A stretch of DNA of 60,015 nt. Origin: Planococcus chinensis (GTDB taxonomy: Bacteria > Bacillota > Bacilli > Bacillales_A > Planococcaceae). Of the stretch, positions 7,835 through 16,226 are shown in pieces (the stretch's first letter is position 1; the number at the start of each line of letters is the position of its first letter). The notes below the pieces were generated by a model. The model had not been told where the DNA came from. It saw nothing but the letters and a program-made list of their open reading frames with translations, and did no database searches. The position numbers and the translations under genes were made by a program. Location of the stretch: the NCBI RefSeq assembly GCF_020071995.1, contig NZ_JABWTK010000016.1, positions 1 through 60,015 on the forward strand, in the 5' to 3' direction.

Positions 7835-9066
7835 AACGATTATTTTCAAGCAAGCTGTGGATTGCTTTTGTCATACTGGCCATTTTCATATCCGGCCAGC
7901 TGCTCGGAGCTTTTGCCATCAAGCATTATTTTATCGAGTCGAAAATTGAAGAACTTCAGCCGCCTTTAACTTTAATCGGTGAAGAAGTGGCGAAAGGCGA
8001 TAAAATCAGCCGGACCGACGATTTTTTGGTAAAAGCGTTTGATGTGCACGGCAAAGAAATGGACGTATACACCGATGAAGGAGTGCCGTCTTCCGATAAT
8101 GCCAAAGTGAACAAGAAATTGGCGTCCTATTTGCCCAAAATCATCAGCGGCAAAATGGCCGTAGAGATTCACGAAGTGCCAAGCTATTCGAAGCGGGCCA
8201 TCATCATTGGCCAGCCGATTGTCCACAACGGCAAAGTAACTGGCGGCATCTTCTTATTAAAAGAAGCACGTGCCTACCAGGCGGCGCTGGATGGATTTTA
8301 CCTGGTGTTTTTCGTCACGTTGGCAATCGGGACAATTATTATCCTTGCGTTTCTCACTGTATTTATTCGAGAAAAAAATGAACTGGATCAGATGCGGAAA
8401 GACTATGTTGCCAATATCAGCCATGAATTGAAAACACCGCTTTCTTCGATCAAGGCGTTGACGGAGACTTTGGCGGACCATGTGGTGACTGATCCCGAAA
8501 AAATCGATCAGTATTACAGCATCATTCTGAGAGAAAGCGCACGCCTGGAGAAACTCATTGCCGATTTGCTGGAATTGTCGCGGCTGCAGCATAAGAAAGT
8601 GGCCTTTGACAAATCGGTCGTGGATACAATAGAAGTGATCGAAGAAGCTGTCGAGCCATTTGCCATTTTGGCGGATGAACTGGATCTCCAACTCCAGATT
8701 ACCGAGCGGGTGAAGAACCTTCCGGAAACTTATTCGAACAAAGACCGGATCATTCAGGTACTGACAATTTTGCTGGACAATGCTTTTAAATTCGCCCCCG
8801 AACAAGGTAGAGTGGTGATTGATGCCAAGACGACCGGGAAGAAGGCAGAAATCCGGGTATCGGACAACGGGCCAGGGATCTCCAAAGAAATCCTGCCGCA
8901 TATTTTCGGTCGTTTCACTAAAGAAGATTTGTCGCACACCAGCACGGGAAGTGGGCTCGGGCTTTCCATCGCGCATGAAATTATGGAGCAGCTGGGCGAA
9001 AAAATCAGAGTGGAAAGCAAAGGCGATTCGGGAACGACCTTTATTATTACCTTGAGACGGGCATAA
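7831..9066 (+). CDS. Membrane sensor histidine kinase
   Basis: This 411-residue protein has two membrane helices (about residues 10-30 and 153-175) framing an outer sensor domain of about 120 residues. HisKA follows with the H-box SHELKTPLSSIK (phospho-acceptor His198), then the N-box DNAFKFAP, G1 box DNGPGI and G2 box GSGLGLSIAHEI of the ATPase domain. There is no clear HAMP domain. It pairs with the response regulator just upstream. The small sensor domain gives no hint of the ligand. Confidence 0.92.
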   Translation: MKRLFSSKLWIAFVILAIFISGQLLGAFAIKHYFIESKIEELQPPLTLIGEEVAKGDKISRTDDFLVKAFDVHGKEMDVYTDEGVPSSDNAKVNKKLASYLPKIISGKMAVEIHEVPSYSKRAIIIGQPIVHNGKVTGGIFLLKEARAYQAALDGFYLVFFVTLAIGTIIILAFLTVFIREKNELDQMRKDYVANISHELKTPLSSIKALTETLADHVVTDPEKIDQYYSIILRESARLEKLIADLLELSRLQHKKVAFDKSVVDTIEVIEEAVEPFAILADELDLQLQITERVKNLPETYSNKDRIIQVLTILLDNAFKFAPEQGRVVIDAKTTGKKAEIRVSDNGPGISKEILPHIFGRFTKEDLSHTSTGSGLGLSIAHEIMEQLGEKIRVESKGDSGTTFIITLRRA

Positions 9067-9092
9067 TATTGAATGTTTTTTATTCTGAAACC

Positions 9093-9138
9093 AATGGCAG
9101 AAAAACGTGCGTTTTGCATCGTTTTTCTGCCATTTTTG
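9093..9138 (+). terminator. Intrinsic terminator of the two-component operon
   Basis: A perfect 15-bp stem (AATGGCAGAAAAACG at 9093-9107, CGTTTTTCTGCCATT at 9120-9134) is followed by a T run. It lies before the ATG at 9205, supporting that start for the next gene over an upstream one. Confidence 0.85.
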
Positions 9139-9204
9139 TGCCACATTGTTTTGTTACGATCAATGTATCGAAAGATCAACCAAAACAAAAGGGAGTTGTA
9201 CGGA

Positions 9205-10221
9205 ATGAAAAAATCATTGTACCCAATTATTTCAATGTCCCTCACCGCTGCTTTACTGGCCGGTTGTTCAACGGATATTTCTGAAGAAGCTTTGCTGGAA
9301 AGTGATGGAACTGTTGAAGCTTCTGAAACAGCTCAAGCAAAAGACATAAAAAAAGATTCTTCTGAAGGAGTGGATGCTTCCTTTATTGAAAACCAATTAT
9401 TAGATATTCCATACGCTAGTCTGTCCGAAGCCCAAAAGCTCGACATTTACCTGCCAAATGAAGGAGAAGGGCCGTTCCCGGTCATTGTCGCCATCCACGG
9501 CGGAGGATTCAAGGAGGGAGATAAAACAGGTACTGATATTGCGCCGATGCTTGAAGGCGTCAACCGCGGTTATGCAGTCGTAGCGGTCAATTACCGTCTG
9601 TCGCAAGAAGCCTTTTTCCCTGCCGCGATCAGCGATGTCAAAGCAGCAATCCGCCATGTGAAAGCAAATGCGGAAGAATACAACTTGAATCCTGACAAAA
9701 TAGCTGCCTGGGGCGGCAGTGCCGGCGGGCATTTGGCTGCACTTGCTGGCACAAGCGGCGACAGTGATGAGCTGAAAGGGAAAAATAGGGAGAACATCAA
9801 CTACACTTCGGATGTGCAGGCAGTCGTCGATTGGTATGGCCAGATCGACTTTCTGAAAATCGATGAGCAGTTTGCCGATTCAGGCATCACACCGAAGCTC
9901 GGCGAACGAAGTGCTGACGACTCTCCTGAAAGCAAATACATGGGGCGCAGCCTTTTAGATAAGACAGAGGAAGTGAAAAAAGCGAACCCGGAATCGTATA
10001 TCACCGAAAACGATCCGGCCTTCTTGATCCAGCACGGGACAGCTGACCCAAACGTGCCGGTACAGCAATCGGTCAATTTTGCTGAAAACCTGAAAGCTGT
10101 TTTGGGAGAGAATCAAGTGGAACTCACCATTTTTGAAGGGGCAGTCCATGGAGGCGAGCCGTTTACATCGGAAGAGAACCTGGAAGAAGTGTTCAGCTTC
10201 CTGGATGAAAAATTGAAATAG
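9205..10221 (+). CDS. Lipoprotein alpha/beta hydrolase (BD-FAE/esterase type)
   Basis: The chosen ATG at 9205 has an AAAAGGGAG ribosome binding site and gives a lipoprotein signal peptide with lipobox LLAGC. The catalytic domain shows the HGGGF oxyanion loop (AIHGGGFKEG), the nucleophile elbow GGSAGG, a HGTADPNVPV segment supplying the acid, and VHGGEPF supplying the histidine. This is the BD-FAE/carboxylesterase group of lipid-anchored hydrolases at the outer face of the membrane; the substrate is probably a short acyl ester. The open frame extends upstream to 9073, but that crosses a terminator hairpin. Confidence 0.9.
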   Translation: MKKSLYPIISMSLTAALLAGCSTDISEEALLESDGTVEASETAQAKDIKKDSSEGVDASFIENQLLDIPYASLSEAQKLDIYLPNEGEGPFPVIVAIHGGGFKEGDKTGTDIAPMLEGVNRGYAVVAVNYRLSQEAFFPAAISDVKAAIRHVKANAEEYNLNPDKIAAWGGSAGGHLAALAGTSGDSDELKGKNRENINYTSDVQAVVDWYGQIDFLKIDEQFADSGITPKLGERSADDSPESKYMGRSLLDKTEEVKKANPESYITENDPAFLIQHGTADPNVPVQQSVNFAENLKAVLGENQVELTIFEGAVHGGEPFTSEENLEEVFSFLDEKLK

Positions 10222-10229
10222 CATTCTGC

Positions 10230-10254
10230 GGATGGCCCATGCCATCCCTTTTTT
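10230..10254 (+). terminator. Intrinsic terminator
   Basis: GGATGGC (10230-10236) and GCCATCC (10241-10247) with a four-base loop and a following T run. Confidence 0.8.
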
Positions 10255-10374
10255 GTTTATATGTGCCGATGGAAGTATCCGTATTTCTTCGCCAGGAATA
10301 ATTCATACTGCGTGATTTTAACTAAACATGCAGTGAGAATAAAACAAGTAAAAGAACGAGTAGAATTTTAATCC

Positions 10375-10412
10375 ATAAAAAAGTGGCGGACCTCTTGGAA
10401 GGGCCGCCACTT
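10375..10412 (-). terminator. Intrinsic terminator of the 10439-10729 gene
   Basis: AAGTGGCGG (10381-10389) and CCGCCACTT (10404-10412) form a stem that, on the minus strand, ends in a T run. Its orientation supports a real transcript across 10729-10439. Confidence 0.8.
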
Positions 10413-10438
10413 AATTTATTTTATTAAAAAGCTATCTA

Positions 10439-10729
10439 TTAGTCGCTTTGGTCAAAATGGACTTGAACAGCCTTTGAAACCTTTTTTAGTATTTCTGTTT
10501 TAGTCGATAATGCATTGATGCGCACCGGCAGTATGTACTCCGTTGCTGCTTGAGCTGGCGGATGGACAGTCAATAGCACCTGGCAGGCTGTGTGTCCGGG
10601 TTCACACGGATGAAGAAGATCGACCGAGTAAAGGCTGGTTTCGATGATTTTTTTCTTGATTGCCTGTAGTTGATTTGAATGGGTGGCATAGTTCCTGGCT
10701 GACTGGCTGTTTTCGAGTAAGGGAGACAT
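10439..10729 (-). CDS. Hypothetical 96-residue protein
   Basis: No family was recognised. The product is soluble; its middle has Cys-containing segments (HPCEPGHTACQVLLTVHPP) and the C-terminal half could form a strand-helix pair ending in acidic residues. The ribosome binding site (AGAAGAG) is modest. A dedicated downstream terminator is the best evidence that the gene is expressed. It stands alone between two plus-strand units. Confidence 0.6.
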   Translation of the reverse strand: MSPLLENSQSARNYATHSNQLQAIKKKIIETSLYSVDLLHPCEPGHTACQVLLTVHPPAQAATEYILPVRINALSTKTEILKKVSKAVQVHFDQSD

Positions 10730-10896
10730 AATTCCACTCTTCTTTCTGTGAGTTTCTAACTATTTCTTTTTCTTTTCCCAAAAATAAACGAAGTTAATCT
10801 TTTTCAAGTCAATTAAAGGGTTTAGCACATCTTTCTGCAAAGAATAAAGCTGGATATTACAAAACGTAAAAAGTGGTTGTGTCTCTAACGTTTAAA

Positions 10897-11226
10897 ATGT
10901 ATTGTAAGAATAAGGAATATTTAGGTAATAAGGTCTATATTCGGGATATCCTCGTCAATATCGTGGACTAACCCGAAACAGCCAAAATCCAACTTCAACA
11001 GGAACAAGAAGGCTTTGCCATGACAGATACGTTTGACGAGCCAGGATTTACTTTTGCCAATTACGATTCGGTGGCAATTGAACCTGGAACAGGCACGAAA
11101 GGAAACGCCGAAAACCTGCCGTCACCTTACGGCTTAAAGGTCAAAGATAGCACTGCCATTCCGTCCGTCACAATCATTTACGAATATCTGGGAAAAGAAT
11201 TTAAAGAGACGGTAAGAATAGATTGA
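10897..11226 (+). pseudogene. Hypothetical gene interrupted by an in-frame TAA
   Basis: From an ATG at 10897 the frame encodes 24 residues ending KVYIRDILVNIVD, then hits TAA at 10969-10971. The same frame continues with PETAKIQLQQEQEGFAMTDT and runs to 11226, a further 84 codons. The two halves read as one protein of about 108 residues with strand-rich character (SVTIIYEYLGKEFKETVRID at the end). No ribosome binding site is visible before 10897, so the gene may also have lost its start. An ATG at 11020 could express the tail (68 residues), but it too lacks a good ribosome binding site. Confidence 0.55.
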
Positions 11227-11315
11227 GGCTTAATAGAAATTAGAAACAAAGGATTCGGATGCAAAGAAAACGGAAAGATTGCTGCTTTTTAAGGAACGGC
11301 GGAGGAGACCTATAT

Positions 11316-11783
11316 ATGGATTACATTAAAAGTTTAAGATCGATGGTTGGACATGAGAAAGTAATCATGGTTATAGCAGGGGCTTTTGTCTTTGATAAAA
11401 ATAACCGGCTCCTCTTGCAGCAACGGTCGGATACCGGCAAATGGGGACTGCCCGGCGGCTTTATGGAGTTAGGGGAGAATGTTCAAGACACCGCCAGAAG
11501 AGAAGTTTTTGAAGAAACAGGGCTTAAACTGGGCAAGCTGGAGCTGTTTGGAATTTATTCCGGACCCAAATACGATAAAACCTTTGCAAATGGAGACCAG
11601 GTTTCTTTAGTGCAGATTATATTTTCCAGCAGAGACTATACTGGCCATTTAATCGAAGCGAATGAAGAATCATTAAGCAACTGCTTTTTCCATTTGGAGG
11701 ACTTGCCTCCAGCTCTTTTTCCGGATCATAAGATTTTCTTTGAGGATTTGTTGTCGGGTCAAGAAATTCCGTTGTTTAAGTGA
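11316..11783 (+). CDS. NUDIX hydrolase
   Basis: The ATG at 11316 has a strong GGAGGAGA ribosome binding site and the usual family opening MDYIKSLRSMVGHEKVIM; the open frame extends further upstream but without support. The Nudix box G-x5-E-x7-REVFEETGL runs from Gly48 to Leu70, so metal and diphosphate binding should be intact. The protein (155 residues) probably hydrolyses a nucleoside diphosphate derivative in the cytoplasm; the substrate cannot be read from sequence. Confidence 0.9.
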   Translation: MDYIKSLRSMVGHEKVIMVIAGAFVFDKNNRLLLQQRSDTGKWGLPGGFMELGENVQDTARREVFEETGLKLGKLELFGIYSGPKYDKTFANGDQVSLVQIIFSSRDYTGHLIEANEESLSNCFFHLEDLPPALFPDHKIFFEDLLSGQEIPLFK

Positions 11784-11849
11784 GGAATGGGATACAAATC
11801 ACTATATAGTCAATGAAGAGAAAAACAGATGGATCGCGACAAGCTCGAA

Positions 11850-12458
11850 TCAAATTCTCTCTACAATCCTACTTTTTGGAAAACTCCTCATCAATTTTTC
11901 AACGGATGAATATCGGCTGTCCGAGGTATAAAGAAGAAACCCTTGTCCATCATGCCAAACTTTTAAAACTGTAGCTGGGGGAGACATTTGGATATAGGGC
12001 AATAAGATAGATTTGTTAAATCCGAATATGCTTTTCATCACTTCTTGGCTGTACCTAATATTTTCAGAAAAAGAAAAGACGTAGAATTGATTGGATGAAG
12101 CTAACCAATAGGTTTCCTGCAAGACAAAATGTAAAGCAGTAGAATCGTGAATGGCCACAAGAAAAACAGGGATGCTTTTATTTTTTTGACGTTCAAATCT
12201 TAAGGAATATGGAATTTGTTTATTTTGAAAAGCACGTTCGATCCTTTCGACAACGTCCTTATAGGGCTCGAATGTCAGAAAAACCGGAAAGTTGGCTTGC
12301 GCACAAATAAACTCAATTAAGATGTCTCGAGTTAACTCGTTATAATTTTCCACATTGCAAGGGCCAATATAGAACTTTGAAACGTTTTCGATTTCATCAA
12401 ACCGAATGAATTCTTCGTCTGAATTTATAGCCTCTTGCGTTACATATACCTGATTCAT
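11850..12458 (-). CDS. Hypothetical 202-residue protein
   Basis: No family was recognised. The product is soluble, rich in Phe, Tyr and Ser, and looks alpha/beta; the strand FPVFLTFEPYKDVVERIERA and a later IPVFLVAIHDS could be core strands. The start ATG has a clear ribosome binding site (GGAAGGGAG) on the minus strand. It is convergent with the Nudix gene and divergent from the 12594 gene. Confidence 0.7.
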   Translation of the reverse strand: MNQVYVTQEAINSDEEFIRFDEIENVSKFYIGPCNVENYNELTRDILIEFICAQANFPVFLTFEPYKDVVERIERAFQNKQIPYSLRFERQKNKSIPVFLVAIHDSTALHFVLQETYWLASSNQFYVFSFSENIRYSQEVMKSIFGFNKSILLPYIQMSPPATVLKVWHDGQGFLLYTSDSRYSSVEKLMRSFPKSRIVERI

Positions 12459-12593
12459 AGGCGTACTCCCTTCCAGGTTTTAAACTTTTAGTATTGCATG
12501 CTTACAAGAAAATATACAGTGAAAGTTTATCTGCAAAAATTGCAAGGGATTGATTCAACACATGTATAAGCAAATTCCTGAAAGGGGGCTGCT

Positions 12594-12986
12594 ATGAATA
12601 AAGCCTGGTACGAAGAAATCGGATTGGAGAAATTAATACCTAACTTTCAGCCGCCTACTATACTGAGAATCGAATCTTTTCAATACCATGAAGAGTACAC
12701 ATCTGCTTGTGAGAAAATATCCGTTTTAGATATGTCATTTTGTTCAGAAGCGGCCGAAGGGCAACTCGAAATGAACTTGACGTTCAACAATGTGTCCTCT
12801 CTCAGTCTGAGTGGCTTTGGGAATGCATTTAACCAGATTTCCGGATTTGGTATACGCAATCTTAAAGAAGCGGGATTTGAAAAAGAACGCCGCTACCTGG
12901 TAGAAGACTATGAAGATGACTTGCTGAACTTTTATTGCGAAAGCATTGTAATCACAAGCGCAAAGATGAATCTGGATAAATCCTGA
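12594..12986 (+). CDS. Hypothetical 130-residue protein
   Basis: Unrecognised soluble protein, probably beta-rich (LEMNLTFNNVSSLSLSGFG) with an acidic tail segment EDYEDDLLNFYCESIVI. The pattern of short strands and an acidic C-terminus resembles small immunity-like proteins such as the Imm50 group, but the match is not firm. Good ribosome binding site (AAAGGGGG). It may form a unit with the 13063 gene 76 bp downstream. Confidence 0.65.
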   Translation: MNKAWYEEIGLEKLIPNFQPPTILRIESFQYHEEYTSACEKISVLDMSFCSEAAEGQLEMNLTFNNVSSLSLSGFGNAFNQISGFGIRNLKEAGFEKERRYLVEDYEDDLLNFYCESIVITSAKMNLDKS

Positions 12987-13062
12987 TTGGTTCACAGGAT
13001 GAAATATCCGCAAATCAATTAGTGCAAACTGGCTGAAGGAAGACGATAGTTGAAGGGGCGTA

Positions 13063-13905
13063 ATGATGAACGAAAAACTGATCGAAGAAATTATTTACTC
13101 GGTAGATGTGCCACCAGCGATCCAACAGGAAATCATTGACACAGACTGGAAAGAGGGCTGCGGGCTTGCTTTGCTTTTGAAGAAAGAAAAGAAAAGTGAA
13201 GTACTTGTAAATGAAAAGGAAGTGCCTATTAACTTTCCATCAGAAGAGCTGGGCTTCATCAGATGGATTGATCGCAATACAATCCTGGTTGCAGTATATG
13301 GCGATGAAAATGGAGAGGAAAACTTGTTTGTGATGGATTTGAATGGAGAAATTATCCATTCCTTTCATGGCGGAATGGCAACCGAAAGCATAGCGGTTGG
13401 AAAAGAAGGCATCTGGGTCAGCTATTTCGATGAAGGAACAATGGGGACTGGCATTTCGACCGAAGGGCTCGTGCTATTTGATGTGACAGGGAAAGTACTA
13501 TTCAGGTATCACTCCGATTTATTGGATAGCCCGGAAATATTTGATTGCTATGCGATTTGCAAAGGGAAGGGGCCAACAATCTGGCTTTTTCCGTACACCA
13601 ATTTTCCGTTGGTGCTAGTGAATCCAAAAGAACGGACTTCCCGTTCCTATTCCGTTCCAGAGAAACTGCACGGTTCGCATGGCCTTTGCATCAAAGGGAA
13701 GTTTGCCTACTTTTTTGATCCCTATAATTCGAATCGACAAGTATACCAATTGGAAATTGGGGAACAGGAACCGCAATTAATAGGCACGCTGCAGGGAAGA
13801 GCAAGAGGCCTCAGTCCTTCAGAATCCGGCCACTTCATCGCCTTTACCGAACGGCAAGTGTTCCTTTATCAAGTGCTAAACGAGGAAGAATATGATTTTT
13901 TTTAG
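13063..13905 (+). CDS. Beta-propeller-like hypothetical protein
   Basis: The 280-residue soluble protein has repeated short strand motifs of the type IRWIDRNTILVAVYG, GIWVSYFDEGTMGTG and FAYFFDPYNSNRQVYQL, typical of WD/YVTN-like propeller repeats, with about five blades visible. There is no signal peptide. Two ATG codons (13063, 13066) follow ribosome binding site AAGGGGCG; either could be used. No enzymatic motif was seen; a binding or immunity-type role is possible. Confidence 0.65.
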   Translation: MMNEKLIEEIIYSVDVPPAIQQEIIDTDWKEGCGLALLLKKEKKSEVLVNEKEVPINFPSEELGFIRWIDRNTILVAVYGDENGEENLFVMDLNGEIIHSFHGGMATESIAVGKEGIWVSYFDEGTMGTGISTEGLVLFDVTGKVLFRYHSDLLDSPEIFDCYAICKGKGPTIWLFPYTNFPLVLVNPKERTSRSYSVPEKLHGSHGLCIKGKFAYFFDPYNSNRQVYQLEIGEQEPQLIGTLQGRARGLSPSESGHFIAFTERQVFLYQVLNEEEYDFF

Positions 13906-13923
13906 AATTGAGTGAAGCGTATT

Positions 13924-14466
13924 CTAAAAATCCAGAAACTTTTTGTACCCTTCTGCAAACAAATTGAACCCCGGGTCTCCAGGATCCGCTAATGGAACAA
14001 ACGACAAGTACCTGCCTTCATCTGGAAAGAAAACCGCTTTTAAAAGCCATTCTTCTTTAGTGACTTCGCCGTTCTGATAAACACGCATCTTGTGCTTCGA
14101 TTTGTATTCCAAACCGTTCAACGGATTTTCCTTTTTGGCATAAAGCTGCAGTGCTGCTTCATCTTCTGCAGTTAAGGCTTCGCCTGATTCAATAACCGCA
14201 TACCAACCGCTGAATTCTTCATGGTTTCCTAAAGACTGTTCTACAATGTAAAGGCGATGTTTGTTGTAAAAGCCGTAGTTTTTCGGTGTATGCAAAAAGG
14301 CGCCTTCTACCGGTCCGAATTTTTGAAGATCATTGGCACTGACTGTATTTTCTACTTGTCTTTTGCTGGGTACGGATTCATGGGACATCGAAAAAGAGTA
14401 GATGAAAAACAAAGAAAACAGCAAAAAGCATACAGCGAGCATTACAAAGAATATCCTTTTTCCCAT
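13924..14466 (-). CDS. Membrane-anchored hypothetical protein
   Basis: This 180-residue protein has an N-terminal hydrophobic helix (residues 5-27, FFVMLAVCFLLFSLFFIYSF) without a lipobox, then an outer domain of about 150 residues. The domain includes SGWYAVIESGEALTAEDEAA and ends DPGFNLFAEGYKKFLDF. Ribosome binding site ATAGGAGA precedes the ATG. It is convergent with the 13063 gene only 18 bp away. No family was recognised. Confidence 0.7.
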   Translation of the reverse strand: MGKRIFFVMLAVCFLLFSLFFIYSFSMSHESVPSKRQVENTVSANDLQKFGPVEGAFLHTPKNYGFYNKHRLYIVEQSLGNHEEFSGWYAVIESGEALTAEDEAALQLYAKKENPLNGLEYKSKHKMRVYQNGEVTKEEWLLKAVFFPDEGRYLSFVPLADPGDPGFNLFAEGYKKFLDF

Positions 14467-14583
14467 AAATAAATTTCTCCTATTTTCTGTAAGATACTTG
14501 CTTCTTCATCATATCAATAAAACTGTGCTTATCAATTTATTTTTAGCCGGTCAAGCGAAAATAGAAGGAGAGGAAGATTGAAG

Positions 14584-14991
14584 ATGAAAAAGGCAGGATT
14601 AATACTCATGGCTTGTCTCTTGCTGTTCGGTTGCCAAAACGAGCATGATTCTTTTCCAGAAGAGGATACCGTTAAAATTAAGAATTCAGGTGACAGGGAG
14701 AACTTTGATCGCCTGGACCGTTTTTTGCAAAACTTTCAGCAGCGGGAACCGGACCATATAAAAGTGATTTTTTATACAACAGAAGGCGATCCAATCTACC
14801 AGGACCTTGAATTTGACGGCAAGGCGATCAAGTCCATTTATGATTCAAGGGAAGACCAATATGGTTCTGGAGAAGTCATCGAAACCATATGTACAGAGTT
14901 TGAAGCTGTTGAAACAGGCGGCAATCCCGATTATATTTTGACCGGATGCGAGAACAAAGACTATGAGACAGAGTTTATCCGAGTGCAATAA
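14584..14991 (+). CDS. DUF4362 lipoprotein
   Basis: The ATG at 14584 (10 nt after GAAGGAGAGG) gives MKKAGLILMACLLLFGC, a lipoprotein signal with Cys17. A TTG at 14578 is an alternative. The mature domain matches DUF4362: LDRFLQNFQQREPDHIKVIFY, then TTEGDPIYQDLEFDGKAIK, SREDQYGSGEVIETIC, and a final strand after TGC. The family is widespread in Bacillales on the outer membrane face, with no known function. Confidence 0.82.
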   Translation: MKKAGLILMACLLLFGCQNEHDSFPEEDTVKIKNSGDRENFDRLDRFLQNFQQREPDHIKVIFYTTEGDPIYQDLEFDGKAIKSIYDSREDQYGSGEVIETICTEFEAVETGGNPDYILTGCENKDYETEFIRVQ

Positions 14992-15141
14992 CGGGCTATA
15001 AGCAGGAAATTCATAGCGTCAGGATGAATAGTTAAGAGAATGACAAAATTAATTCTACTATTGAATTTTGTGTATGGTATATTGGGGTTTGTGCTATCTT
15101 TGACACTAGGTGACCAACAACATTTGAAAGCAGGTAGTCTG

Positions 15142-15444
15142 ATGAAATTTTGGAAATACATCGAACTTGATGACGGCATCGGCCAAGGTCTGACTGAAGA
15201 GGGCGTTCCTTTTTGGGAAGTGGAGATTCAAGGCTGGAACGATAATGAAACCTTTACCGATTTGACGAGTTTAGTGAAAATAACAGCGATCGATTCTCCT
15301 TACGATTCAGAAATCGAATTAAATGTAGAGTACAACCGACCGGAATTAGAGCACGACTTAATGATCGGCAAACTTGTCGACGAAGCAAAAATCGAACTGC
15401 AATCAGCCGTTTCGGCGTTCCGCCAGTCGGAAAAAAATCTCTGA
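15142..15444 (+). CDS. Hypothetical 100-residue protein
   Basis: The open frame reaches back to 15040, but the upstream part is AT-rich and reads like a promoter region. The ATG at 15142 is preferred although its ribosome binding site (AAAGCAGG) is weak. The product is acidic, soluble and alpha/beta, opening MKFWKYIELDDGIGQGLTEE. A TFTDLTSLVKITAI strand and a C-terminal helix follow. No family was recognised. Confidence 0.6.
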   Translation: MKFWKYIELDDGIGQGLTEEGVPFWEVEIQGWNDNETFTDLTSLVKITAIDSPYDSEIELNVEYNRPELEHDLMIGKLVDEAKIELQSAVSAFRQSEKNL

Positions 15445-15511
15445 TTCCAAAAACAACAGTTCCATATTTTACTTTGTCCTTTAACTGAAAAACACACGTA
15501 TCAGCCCAGTC

Positions 15512-15539
15512 AAAAAGGCAGCCCTCAGGCTGCCTTTTT
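15512..15539. terminator. Bidirectional intrinsic terminator
   Basis: AAAAAGGCAGCC (15512-15523), loop CTCA, then GGCTGCCTTTTT (15528-15539): a 12-bp stem with A/T runs on both sides, shared by convergent genes. Confidence 0.88.
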
Positions 15540-15558
15540 AAATCTGTTTATTTCTTTG

Positions 15559-16035
15559 TTATTGCGGGCGCTTACCCGAAATGGGGATAAACAACTGGTC
15601 AGACTGGCTCTTTTTAGCAGTCTTGCGGTCTTGCCAGAAGTTGACTAATCCGACTACCGTGTTGCTCCACTGATCGACTTGTGCCACGCTTTGTCTGTCG
15701 TGGTCCACTCTTGACGCGATATTGACTGTCTGAGTCCGTACCGCTGAATTCAAATCGAGCACCGAATTCTTTGTTCCTTTAGCAGCGTCCACAAAGACAC
15801 TGACTTTTTCAGATTTCACTTGCATGTCTTCTTTCAGTTCATTCGCAGTATGCGACAGGCTTGAGGTTTCCAGTTTGAGCTTGTCCATGCGCCCTTTTAA
15901 ATTGTCGGCTGAACCTTTGATTTCTTTCATCGGTTCTTTCATTCCTTTTATAAATAAGAAAACTCCAATTCCTGCAATGATTAGCCCCACCACAACTATT
16001 GCGAGTGCTATGTACCACCAAATAGCAGAGTCCAT
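15559..16035 (-). CDS. DUF948 general-stress protein (YtxG-like)
   Basis: The 158-residue protein has one N-terminal membrane helix (residues 5-30, WWYIALAIVVVGLIIAGIGV) and then a long coiled-coil-like helix (MKEIKGSADNLKGRMDKLKL to residue 120). This is the DUF948 pattern of Bacillus YtxG, a general stress protein under sigma-B control. The upstream region carries a sigma-B-type promoter, which fits. The ATG follows GGAGGAAA. Its function at the membrane is not known. Confidence 0.82.
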   Translation of the reverse strand: MDSAIWWYIALAIVVVGLIIAGIGVFLFIKGMKEPMKEIKGSADNLKGRMDKLKLETSSLSHTANELKEDMQVKSEKVSVFVDAAKGTKNSVLDLNSAVRTQTVNIASRVDHDRQSVAQVDQWSNTVVGLVNFWQDRKTAKKSQSDQLFIPISGKRPQ

Positions 16036-16075
16036 GCGATTTCCTCCTCCGTATTATTGACGTCTCGGATATGCT

Positions 16076-16101
16076 ATACCCGTTATACCAGCTTGAATAA
16101 C
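16076..16101 (-). promoter_or_regulatory. Candidate sigma-B promoter for the DUF948 gene
   Basis: On the minus strand GTTATT (16101-16096), a 14-nt spacer and GGGTAT (16081-16076) fit the sigma-B consensus GTTTAA-N12/15-GGGTAT. The -10 element is perfect, the -35 partial. It lies 41 nt upstream of the start codon, and homologous ytxG in Bacillus subtilis is sigma-B controlled. Confidence 0.6.
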
Positions 16102-16226
16102 CTGCAGGAATGCACATTTTCCTATGAGATGGCTATAAAAAGAGTAAGATAGCAGCATCAAAGCGGCAACCGCTGAATTTAGGCAATTTATAGGAAAGGA
16201 AGCAGCCAAAGAAAAGCCTTGCAGCG

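Noticed and set aside
8257..9144. 295-codon minus-strand frame opposite the histidine kinase gene
   Set aside because: No ribosome binding site, no recognisable motif, and it lies antisense to a fully conserved kinase.
9073..9204. Upstream extension of the esterase gene
   Set aside because: It would include a strong terminator hairpin and lose the lipoprotein signal peptide; ATG 9205 has a good ribosome binding site.
15040..15141. Upstream start for the 15142 gene, giving a signal-like N-terminus
   Set aside because: The segment is AT-rich promoter-like sequence and its ATG has no ribosome binding site; kept only as an alternative.
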